Positions 43,124 through 51,500 of a stretch of 64,000 nucleotides of DNA are shown here, piece after piece (positions within the stretch are counted from its first letter, which is position 1; each line of letters begins with the position of its first letter). The position numbers were made by a program, and so were the translations under genes. Source of the stretch: Saccharibacillus endophyticus (GTDB taxonomy: Bacteria; Bacillota; Bacilli; Paenibacillales; Paenibacillaceae). The notes below the pieces were generated by a model. The model saw only the letters and a program-made list of their open reading frames with translations. It had not been told where the DNA came from and did no database searches. The stretch is taken from NCBI RefSeq assembly GCF_013185185.1, contig NZ_JAAZWE010000001.1, positions 434,001-498,000 on the forward strand, in the 5' to 3' direction.

Positions 43124-44050
43124 ATGCGTTCAGAAACATCCATGATTGCCGATATTCGCCGATTCAGCCGGTTTTATACGAGAGTATTGGGATTGTTGGA
43201 TTCGCGTTTGTTAAGCACCGAGTTTTCGCTATCTGAGGTGCGCGTGCTGTACGAGATCGGAACGACACCGGATTGCACGGCCAAGATGCTGATCGATTGG
43301 CTGAATATCGACGCGGGGTATCTGAGCCGGATCATGAAAAAATTCGAGAAATCAGGTCTGGCTTACCGCGTGCAGTCGGAAGAAGACGGACGTTCTTATC
43401 TGCTGCATTTATCGGAAAAAGGAAAAGAAACGCTGGAGAAAATGGACGCGTTATCCAACAAGCAGGTTCGTCAACTGATCAGCCAAGTATCGGATCGGAG
43501 TCAAGCCGAATTATCCGCCGGCATGAAGACTATCGAAAGAATATTGTCCGAGGATCGCGACCTGCCCGACATCGAGATCCGTACCGATATTCGCCCCGGC
43601 GATATCGGCATGCTGATTCATCTGCACGGTTGGATTTATGCGCAGGAATGCGGCTACAACCACGTCTTCGAAGCCTACGTCTGCCGTACGTTTTACGAGT
43701 GGATGGAACGTTATGACCCGGAGAACGATCGAATTTGGTTAGCCGAAGCGGACGGACGGATCGTGGGAAGCATTGCGGTCATCGGAAAAGGCGAAGGTAT
43801 CGCGCAGCTCCGATGGTTCATTCTGCATCCGGATTACCGGGGCGCCGGGTTGGGCAAGCAGCTGTTCGAACAAGCGATGGCGTATGGGCGGGAAAAAGGG
43901 CTGCGGCAGATGTTCTTGGAAACGACCGACGATCAGGAGACGGCGATCCGCATGTACGAAAAGAGCGGATTCCGGAAGACGGGGGAGCATGCGAACGAAG
44001 CCTGGGGCGTCCGCCATATCGAACGGACGTATACGTTGGAGTTGGGTTGA
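43124..44050 (+). CDS. MarR regulator fused to GNAT acetyltransferase
   Basis: A 308-residue fusion. Residues 1-145 are a MarR winged helix (FSLSEVRVLYEIG, CTAKMLIDWLNIDAGYLSRIMKKFEKSGLAYR, wing SEEDGRSYLLHLSEKG). Residues 155-308 are a GNAT domain with the acetyl-CoA motif A in RWFILHPDYRGAGLGKQLFEQAM and motif B in AIRMYEKSGFRKTGE. Start at 43124 after GGGAGG. It probably represses itself through the paired operators; acetylation targets are unknown. MarR-GNAT fusions are a known domain pairing. Confidence 0.93.
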   Translation: MRSETSMIADIRRFSRFYTRVLGLLDSRLLSTEFSLSEVRVLYEIGTTPDCTAKMLIDWLNIDAGYLSRIMKKFEKSGLAYRVQSEEDGRSYLLHLSEKGKETLEKMDALSNKQVRQLISQVSDRSQAELSAGMKTIERILSEDRDLPDIEIRTDIRPGDIGMLIHLHGWIYAQECGYNHVFEAYVCRTFYEWMERYDPENDRIWLAEADGRIVGSIAVIGKGEGIAQLRWFILHPDYRGAGLGKQLFEQAMAYGREKGLRQMFLETTDDQETAIRMYEKSGFRKTGEHANEAWGVRHIERTYTLELG

Positions 44051-44060
44051 AGGGGAATGA

Positions 44061-44084
44061 AGGAGCAGTAAAACTCCTCTTTTG
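44061..44084 (+). terminator. Weak terminator
   Basis: AGGAG pairs with CTCCT across an 8-base loop, followed by CTTTT. Confidence 0.4.
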
Positions 44085-44150
44085 ATGTATAGTAAAAGAA
44101 TGGATGCAGAATCATTTATTTCTTATGCTCGCAATTCAAAGGAGGAGCTT

Positions 44151-45200
44151 ATGCTATTTAAAGAGCTGAAAGAAACAATGCTGATTCCTGACCGTGAAAT
44201 GATGTTGAATCGTCTGGTGAGTATAAGAGGTGCCGATGTTCTGCTGATTTCGATCACATCGGAGAACGGGCTTCGCAAATTGTGGACGCTGCGTGAAATT
44301 CCGGACTGGATGTATGAAGAAAAGCCGGATTACCAGCCTGAAGAGAATCGAACCCATCGCCAGCGCATGCAGGGGGCTTTACAAGACAAGGCGGCTTTCG
44401 GCGATCAGGAAGATTCCATCTCCAAAATGATCATTCAAGGGCAGCTTATGACGTTCGGTACATCGCAGTCCACGTTCTGTACGGAACAGGATCATGAAGC
44501 GTATATGAAGCTGCAGCATTTTGTTGAACAAGGAATGGAGCTGGCAAGCTTTGCGGACGTTAGAGTAGATCGTTTGTTTTTGACTTTTTACGAGCAGGAC
44601 GCTTCCGAGCCTTTTCCCGACCTGGATTCGGAAAAGGAACTGGATATTGCGTTGAAGTTCAATAGCACGTCGCGTCAGATCAGCGTACGTACGGAGCCGA
44701 TCGTGCTGGAATTCGGAGATGCGCCGAAAGAGGTCAAGCATTCCTTTTACGATCCCGTTAGCGGGAAAGATCGATTCTTCTACATCAAAGCGTTGACGCG
44801 AGAAGATGTTTGGAAAATAACCGAAGAAAATTTCGCCAAGCCGACTCCTCCGAGTTCGACGGAAGAAGAATGGCAGCACTTCAAAAATCAATATTTGCGG
44901 GGACTTGAACGTGCTTGTCCCAAAGGTCAAGAATTGGCTGTCGTCGAATACGAATCCGAAGACGATATTCAATTGGCGTTGTATTCCGAAGATTTTTTGG
45001 ATTCGAAACCTGTATCCTTCACTAGCGAATCCGGAGACTTGCACTTTTCCGTATTTTATTCGTCCGTAAAACTAGGGCCCGACGGCTTCAAGCATCAAAC
45101 GACAGTGGTCGGGCTGATTGATCGAACGTTTGATGGGAGTCTGGTCATTGAACTGGTGTCTTACCGCCAAGAACTTCCGGAGAAAACCATTACGTTTTGA
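44151..45200 (+). CDS. Uncharacterised 349-aa protein, paralogue of 17190-18245
   Basis: Family not recognised. Soluble, acidic, no signal peptide. It matches the 17190 product along its whole length (for example MLIPDRE, DVLLISITSEN, KLWTLRE, IVLEFGDAP, E-F-C-P-K/R-D-Q-E/D-L-A-V/L-V-E-Y-E-S-E-D). Start at 44151, AAAGGAGG 8 bases upstream; the longer frame from 44082 has no ribosome site. Unlike its paralogue it stands alone and lacks the flanking direct repeats. Confidence 0.8.
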   Translation: MLFKELKETMLIPDREMMLNRLVSIRGADVLLISITSENGLRKLWTLREIPDWMYEEKPDYQPEENRTHRQRMQGALQDKAAFGDQEDSISKMIIQGQLMTFGTSQSTFCTEQDHEAYMKLQHFVEQGMELASFADVRVDRLFLTFYEQDASEPFPDLDSEKELDIALKFNSTSRQISVRTEPIVLEFGDAPKEVKHSFYDPVSGKDRFFYIKALTREDVWKITEENFAKPTPPSSTEEEWQHFKNQYLRGLERACPKGQELAVVEYESEDDIQLALYSEDFLDSKPVSFTSESGDLHFSVFYSSVKLGPDGFKHQTTVVGLIDRTFDGSLVIELVSYRQELPEKTITF

Positions 45201-45224
45201 TCGGATTCCATAGTCGACATACCA

Positions 45225-45265
45225 AAGCGAGGTCCGTGCCTGCCCGGCGCGGATCTTGCTTTTTT
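45225..45265 (+). terminator. Terminator
   Basis: A 12-bp stem AAGCGAGGTCCG / CGGATCTTGCTT (with G-T pairs) followed by TTTTT. Confidence 0.75.
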
Positions 45266-45302
45266 CGTGTCGGTGAGTTTACCTATACGCGCTAAGTCTT
45301 GT

Positions 45303-46253
45303 TTATCCTCCGTACCGTTCCTTCATCCGCCGAATATCCGCGCGCGGCGAGCTTCCGAACAGTCGCGAATATTCCCGGCTGAATTGCGACTGGCTTTCGT
45401 AGCCGACGCGGAACGCGATGCCGGCAATATCCGTCGACTCGGCAAGCAGCAGACGTCTCGCTTCCTGAAGCCTTAACTGCTTTTGAAACTGAATCGGGCT
45501 CATGGCGGTGACTTCCTTGAACTGCCGGTGCAGCGACGAGACGCCGAGATTAGCCAATCGGGCCAATTCCTCGACGGGGAGCGTTCGATCGTAGTTCGCC
45601 AGAATATGCTCGATTACCGTTCGAATCCGCCGCGCGCTGCTGCCTTCCGCGGCCATCTGCTTCAAGGAGTCGCCATGCGGACCTTGCAGCACCCAGTAGA
45701 GCAGTTCCTTTTTGAAAAGAGGGGCCAGAACGGGAATATGCTGCGGTTGATCCAACAAGGAGCCTAACCGAACCGCTGCATCCAGCAAAGGCTTCTCCGC
45801 ATCGCCCACGAACATGGCTCGTTTGGCTTTTTTGTCGCGGATCGGCTTGAGGTTCGCATGATTCATCACATCCAGCACTTCGGCCGGAGTGAATTCGATC
45901 TTGAACGCCAGATACGGACTTTCGGCCGAAGCCTGAACGACTTGCCCGGTAACGGGAAGTTCGACGGAGGCCACGATGCAATGACCCGGGCCGTAGCGAA
46001 AACGCTGCTCGCCGAGCCACACTTCCTTTTCCCCCTGGACGATTAGGCAAAACGAGATTTCGTTCACCCGGGCGACGGGTTCGCTGACCTCCGACTCACG
46101 AACCAAATATAACGACGGGACCATTGTAGAGTGAACGCCGTCCGTTTGCGCGTGTTTCCTGATCAGTCCATTTAATTGCGGCACGTCGACGGAGGGCTTA
46201 TCGGAGACTTCTTTAGAAACTTCGGTGAAAGATTCGTCTGTCGTTTCGCTCAT
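45303..46253 (-). CDS. AraC-family regulator with AraC_N domain
   Basis: A 316-residue regulator. The N-terminal ligand-binding domain of the AraC_N type is seen in ISFCLIVQGEKEVWLGEQRFRYGPG. The two C-terminal helix-turn-helix motifs are LPVEELARLANLGVSSLHRQFKEVT and STDIAGIAFRVGYESQSQFSREY. Start at 46253 (ATG, 9 bases after AGGAG) is preferred to the TTG at 46259. It is divergent from an aldo/keto reductase, which it probably controls. Confidence 0.92.
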   Translation of the reverse strand: MSETTDESFTEVSKEVSDKPSVDVPQLNGLIRKHAQTDGVHSTMVPSLYLVRESEVSEPVARVNEISFCLIVQGEKEVWLGEQRFRYGPGHCIVASVELPVTGQVVQASAESPYLAFKIEFTPAEVLDVMNHANLKPIRDKKAKRAMFVGDAEKPLLDAAVRLGSLLDQPQHIPVLAPLFKKELLYWVLQGPHGDSLKQMAAEGSSARRIRTVIEHILANYDRTLPVEELARLANLGVSSLHRQFKEVTAMSPIQFQKQLRLQEARRLLLAESTDIAGIAFRVGYESQSQFSREYSRLFGSSPRADIRRMKERYGG

Positions 46254-46464
46254 CCGCAACCTCTCCTTTTTCGCAAAATCTTGTTCGGTTTCCGCCTTGA
46301 ACCCATCTTATCCGATATTGCGCTTTGGAAAAAGGGAGTTGAGAGCTTTAGGCAAAAAGAGAGCAGGAATACGAATAGGGATTGCGCAGAGCTTGTGGCA
46401 TAATCGGAACTATAACGAACGAATTCACTTTTGAACTTACGGACCGACAAGGGAGGATATCGAA

Positions 46465-47445
46465 ATGGAATACGTGAAGCTGGGAAACACGGGACTCGAC
46501 GTATCGAAGTTTTGTCTGGGCTGCATGGGGTTCGGCGACCCGAAAAAATGGATTCATTCCTGGGTATTGAACGAAGAGGAAAGCCGCCCCGTCATCCGAA
46601 AAGCGTTGGAGCTGGGGATCAACTTTTTCGATACGGCCAATGTCTATTCGACTGGAGCCAGCGAGGAGATTCTGGGGCGGGCCATTCGAGACTATGCGAA
46701 CCGCGACGAAATCGTGTTGGCCACGAAGCTGCACGGCCGCATGCACGACGGGCCGAACGGCGCGGGCCTGTCCCGCAAAGCAATCTTGAGCGAAATCGAC
46801 AACAGCCTTAAGCGGCTCGGCACGGATTACGTGGACTTGTATATCATTCACCGCTGGGATTACGAGACGCCGATCGAAGAAACGATGGAGGCGCTGCATG
46901 ATGTCGTGAAATCCGGAAAGGCGAGGTACATCGGCGCTTCCGCCATGTATGCCTGGCAGTTCCAGAAGGCGCTCTATACCGCGGACAAACACGGCTGGAC
47001 GAAATTCGTCTCCATGCAGAATCACTTGAATCTGATTTATCGCGAGGAAGAACGTGAGATGCTGCCGCTGTGCCGGGCCGAAGGGATCGGCGTTACGCCT
47101 TACAGTCCGCTCGCTTCCGGCAGATTGACGCGGGACGCGTCGGAGAAAACGGAGCGCTTGGAGAGCGATCAGGTGCAGAAGTCCAAGTACGACGGGGCGG
47201 CGGATGCCGATCGGGTCATTATCGAACGCGTGGCGGAGCTTGCGGAGCGGTACACGGTACCCCGTACGCATATTGCGCTCGCCTGGCTGCTGCAAAAAGA
47301 ACCCGTTACGGCTCCGATCATCGGCGCGACGAAGATCGCTCATCTGGATAACGCGCTCGGAGCGCTCGATCTGAAGCTCGCACCGGAGGATATAGCGTGG
47401 TTGGAAGAGCCTTATGCGCCGCATCCGATCATCGGGCATAGCTAA
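46465..47445 (+). CDS. Aldo/keto reductase
   Basis: A 326-residue NADPH-dependent (alpha/beta)8 barrel. The catalytic tetrad is visible: Asp and Tyr in NFFDTANVYSTGASEEILG, Lys in IVLATKLHGRM and His in DLYIIHRWDYETPIEE. The cofactor end SPLASGRLTRD and IIGATKIAHLDNAL completes the family pattern. It belongs to the AKR group of YajO/Tas-like enzymes. It is divergent from the AraC_N regulator; a strong terminator follows. Confidence 0.94.
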   Translation: MEYVKLGNTGLDVSKFCLGCMGFGDPKKWIHSWVLNEEESRPVIRKALELGINFFDTANVYSTGASEEILGRAIRDYANRDEIVLATKLHGRMHDGPNGAGLSRKAILSEIDNSLKRLGTDYVDLYIIHRWDYETPIEETMEALHDVVKSGKARYIGASAMYAWQFQKALYTADKHGWTKFVSMQNHLNLIYREEEREMLPLCRAEGIGVTPYSPLASGRLTRDASEKTERLESDQVQKSKYDGAADADRVIIERVAELAERYTVPRTHIALAWLLQKEPVTAPIIGATKIAHLDNALGALDLKLAPEDIAWLEEPYAPHPIIGHS

Positions 47446-47450
47446 TAAGC

Positions 47451-47499
47451 AAAAAGGCTTCGACGTACCTCGTGCGTACGTCGAAGCCTTTTTTTCATG
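47451..47499 (+). terminator. Strong terminator after the aldo/keto reductase
   Basis: An 18-bp perfect stem from AAAAAGGCTTCGACGTAC to its complement at 47476-47493, 7-base loop, then T. The A run also serves the converging AraC gene. Confidence 0.93.
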
Positions 47500-47503
47500 C
47501 CGA

Positions 47504-48376
47504 TCATTCGTAATAAATCGCCTCATACGGAAACTCCAGCTTATTCAGACGATACTCCGTAGGCGACATGGACATGTACTGCCGGAATACTTTGCCGAAG
47601 TAGCTGGGACTTTCGAAGCCGCATTTTTGGCCGATCAGCGAGATGGGCAGTTCGGTCGTTCTCAGCATCGTCAACGCGGCTTCGATCCGCCGATCTTTGA
47701 GATAGGCGAGCGGAGAAGTCTGCTCGGAACGCTGGAAAAGGCGGCATAAGTAATGCTTGTTGATCTCGCAATGCTGCGCCAATAGATCCAACGTGATCGG
47801 CGAGGCATAATTGTCCCGAAGAAATCGTTTGCATTTCTCGATCGCGTTGACGGACAAAGCGCCGATATCTTTCTCCGCGTCCCGGCTGCTTTGCACGAGC
47901 GTGAGCAGCCATTGATACACCTGCACGGACAGCCGGTATCGATCCGTCACCTTTTCCTGATTGATTAATCGGATGATATTCCACAATTCCTGAATCAAAG
48001 GCGAATCCGCGTTGCGCGAAATGACATGACCTTCTTTTTCGATAACCAAGTTCCAGATCCGGCTGGCTTCCTCTCCCCGAATGTTGATCCATACGAACTC
48101 CCAAGGCTGCTTGCCTTCTTCTTTATAGTAATAACAATGCTCGTCGTCGACCTTTACCACAAGCGCATGGCCTTTCGACAAGGAAAAGGTTTGCCCGCCG
48201 ATATCCAAATACCCTTGACCGCTCAGCGTATATTGAAAAACGACATGCCCGGAATCCGGTCTCGCATCGCTTGAACAGCGGTATTCGGGATGCGACACGT
48301 TCTGCCAACCTACCGAATCGACGGTCATGATCGACGCGTCGTCGTTGCGAAAAGCATAAGAAACCGTATGGTACAT
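47504..48376 (-). CDS. AraC-family regulator beside the pectin enzyme
   Basis: A 290-residue regulator. The N-terminal cupin-like sugar-binding domain (VFQYTLSGQGYLDIGGQTFSL, GHALVVKVDDEHCYYY) is typical of AraC proteins that bind sugars. The two C-terminal helix-turn-helix motifs are ITLDLLAQHCEINKHYLCRLFQ and ELPISLIGQKCGFESPSYFGKVF. It is divergent from the rhamnogalacturonan lyase gene, so it probably activates that gene on a pectin-derived sugar. Ribosome site AAAGGAGG. Confidence 0.92.
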   Translation of the reverse strand: MYHTVSYAFRNDDASIMTVDSVGWQNVSHPEYRCSSDARPDSGHVVFQYTLSGQGYLDIGGQTFSLSKGHALVVKVDDEHCYYYKEEGKQPWEFVWINIRGEEASRIWNLVIEKEGHVISRNADSPLIQELWNIIRLINQEKVTDRYRLSVQVYQWLLTLVQSSRDAEKDIGALSVNAIEKCKRFLRDNYASPITLDLLAQHCEINKHYLCRLFQRSEQTSPLAYLKDRRIEAALTMLRTTELPISLIGQKCGFESPSYFGKVFRQYMSMSPTEYRLNKLEFPYEAIYYE

Positions 48377-48434
48377 CGCTTATCCTCCTTTGCGAAAAGT
48401 CAATTTTGTTATAGCGGAAGTCACATTTTTTAGA

Positions 48435-48480
48435 TTGTAGGTCTATTTTAGCACTTGTAGAATAAATGTAAACGTTACCA
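48435..48480 (+). promoter_or_regulatory. Promoter and cre site of the rhamnogalacturonan lyase gene
   Basis: TTGTAG (48435-48440) and TAGAAT (48458-48463) are 17 bases apart; TGTAAACGTTACCA (48467-48480) matches the cre consensus with one mismatch and covers the expected transcript start. Catabolite repression by CcpA is predicted. Confidence 0.65.
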
Positions 48481-48563
48481 AGAAAGGGGGATTCGTGATT
48501 GAACCGCAGAAAATGATGTTAGAAAACCAAAATACATATTCGTAAACAGGAGGGATTCGTTCG

Positions 48564-51500
48564 ATGAACCGAAGAAAAGGTTCCAATCAGAAATCCGCAG
48601 CTGCTTTGTTTTTAGCCTTCCTCATGATCGTTTCGTTGGTTATTCCTCCAGCACCGGCAAATGCGGAAAACACAGATTCGCTGCCGACTCGCCAAGCGGA
48701 GTACTTGGACCGTGGATTGGTTGCAGTTCTGACCGACAATGGTGTATTTCTGAGCTGGAGATATTTAAACACGGACCCGAATGATATCGCTTTCAATATA
48801 TATAAAAACGGCTCTAAAGTAAACGCGTCTCCTCTGGGTGATGTCACGAATTACACGGATACGACGGGATTCGACAGCTCGCAGTACCAGATTTCGACGG
48901 TCATCGCGGGCAAAGAACAAATGCAGCCGGAAGTCGTATTGGTCTGGCATAACGACTATCTGCCGATTCCGCTGGATAAACCTGCCGACGGGCGCACCAA
49001 AGACGGCGGAACGTACTCCTATTATGCGGGCGATGCATCTGTAGCCGATCTCGACGGCGACGGCGAATACGAGATTGTCTTTCTGTGGAGCCCGAGCAAT
49101 TCCAAAGACAACTCGCAAGCCGGCTATACCGGCAACGTGTACATCGACGCGATCAAAATGGACGGCACAAAGCTGTGGCGGATCGATCTGGGCGTCAATA
49201 TCCGGGCGGGCGCACACTACACGCAATTGATGGTCTATGACCTGGACGGCAACGGAAAAGCCGAAGTCGTCGTGAAAACGGCGGACGGCACGATCGACGG
49301 GCAAGGTACCGTGATCGGCGACGGCACGAAGGATTACCGCAACGACGGCGGGTATATTTTGTCGGGCGCGGAATACCTGACCTTGTTCGACGGAGAGACG
49401 GGGGCCGCCGTATCGACGGTCGATTACGCTCCGCCGAGAGGCAGCGTCGGCGATTGGGGCGACGGTTACGGCAATCGGGTAGATCGCTTCCTCGGCGGCA
49501 TCGCGTATCTGGACGGCAAGACGCCGAGCGTGATCATGAGCCGCGGTTATTATACGCGTACCGTCATTGCCGCTTACGATTACGAAGACGGCCGATTGGT
49601 GAAGCGGTGGGTGTTCGACACCAACGAAGCCGGCAAACAATACGAAGCGCAGGGCAACCATAACTTGAGCGTGCTGGACGCCGACGGGGACGGCAAAGAC
49701 GAGATCATGTTCGGGGCGCTTGCGATCGACGACGACGGCACGTTGATGTACAGCACCGGACTCGGACACGGCGACGCCATGCACGCGGGCAAGCTTGATC
49801 CGAACCGAGAAGGTTACCAGATCATGAGCGTGCACGAACATTCTAATGCTGCATACGGCGTCGAGATGCGCGACGCCGGGACGGGAGAGATCATATGGGG
49901 CGAATTCACGGGTCGGGACACCGGACGCGGCATGTCGGCGGATATCGACCCGAATCATCCGGGCTACGAGTCCTGGGCCACGACGATTACCGACGGATCG
50001 AGCGTGCCGGTCACCGGCACGTACTCGGCTGGCGGAGAAGTTGTATACACCCCGGAGCAATCGCCGAAAACGGCAAACTTCGCGATCTGGTGGGACGGCG
50101 ATTTGCAGCGCGAGCTGTTCGACCATGAATGGGACGCGGGTACGGCAAAAGGCGTTCCGATCGTATACAAATGGGATTACGAGAACAAGAAGCTGAACGA
50201 AATCTTCCGGGCGACCGGCGCGTTGACCAACAACCATACCAAGGGAAATCCGGCGCTGCAAGCGGATATCCTGGGCGATTGGCGCGAAGAGATTCTGGTG
50301 CGGAGCGAAGACAGCTCGGAATACCGTCTGTACACGACGACCATTCCTACCGAATACCGCATTCCGACGCTGATGCAGGACCCGGTCTATCGATTGGGGA
50401 TCGCTTGGCAAAACGTATCGTATAATCAACCGCCGCATACGAGTTTCTACATCGGCGCGGAAGCGACCGAGTTTCCGAAAGCGAATCTGAACTTGGTCGG
50501 CGGAGGCCAACAGACGGAGGAGGTGTATCGCTTCGACTTCGGCACGGAACCGGAAGCGGGAAATACGGGCGTGCAGGATACGCTGTATAACGAACAGACG
50601 GGATACGGCTTCACGGACATCGGCAGCGTGATTGCGGAAGCCGGTCAGGTGTCTGTTCAGTCGGGAACGACGTTCGCGGTAGACCTCCCGGACGCGAATT
50701 ACAAAGTCACGCTGCGGCTCGGCAGCGACTCGCGCGACTCCGACGTCGGCGTCAAGTCGGAATACGTGCAGAAGCTGGCGGTGACTTCGGTGACGGCGGG
50801 CGAACCGCTGGAATACGCTTATGACGTGGCTTTGGTGGATGGGCAGCTCGAATTCTTGTTTACAGGCTCGGCGATCGATATTCAGGATATCGTCATCGAG
50901 AAATATCCGGATAAAAAAGCCGGAGCAGCCGCGACAATCTACATGGCCGGCGATTCGACGATGCAGTCGTACAGCGAATCGCAAGCGCCGCAAGAAGGCT
51001 GGGGCCAACAGTTCGGCCGCTACTTCGCGAATGGCGCGACGGTCGTGAATAACGCGATCGGCGGTCGGAGCAGCAAGTCGTTCCTGGCGGACGGCCGCTT
51101 GGATACGATCTTGCAGCGGATCAAGCCGGGCGATTACTTCTTCATTTCTTTCGGTCATAACGATGCGAGCGCCGGAATTCCGGATCGTTATGCGTCGCCG
51201 GAAGATTATAAAATGTATCTGGCCCGTTACGTGAACGGCGCCAAGCAGCGCGGCGCGACTCCGGTGCTGCTCACGCCGGTCGGCCGCCGGGATTTCAATA
51301 CGGTGACCCAGCAATTCAACGTCAGTTTCCCGGAATACGTGCAGGCGGCCAAAGAAGTGGCGGCGGAGCTGGACGTTGACCTGATCGATCTCAGCCAATT
51401 GAGCGTGGCCTACTACGATCAGCTCGGCAGCGCGGCGACGGAGAAATTGTTCCTGTATGCCAATCCGGGCGAGTATCCGAAATATCCGAACGGCGTCAGC

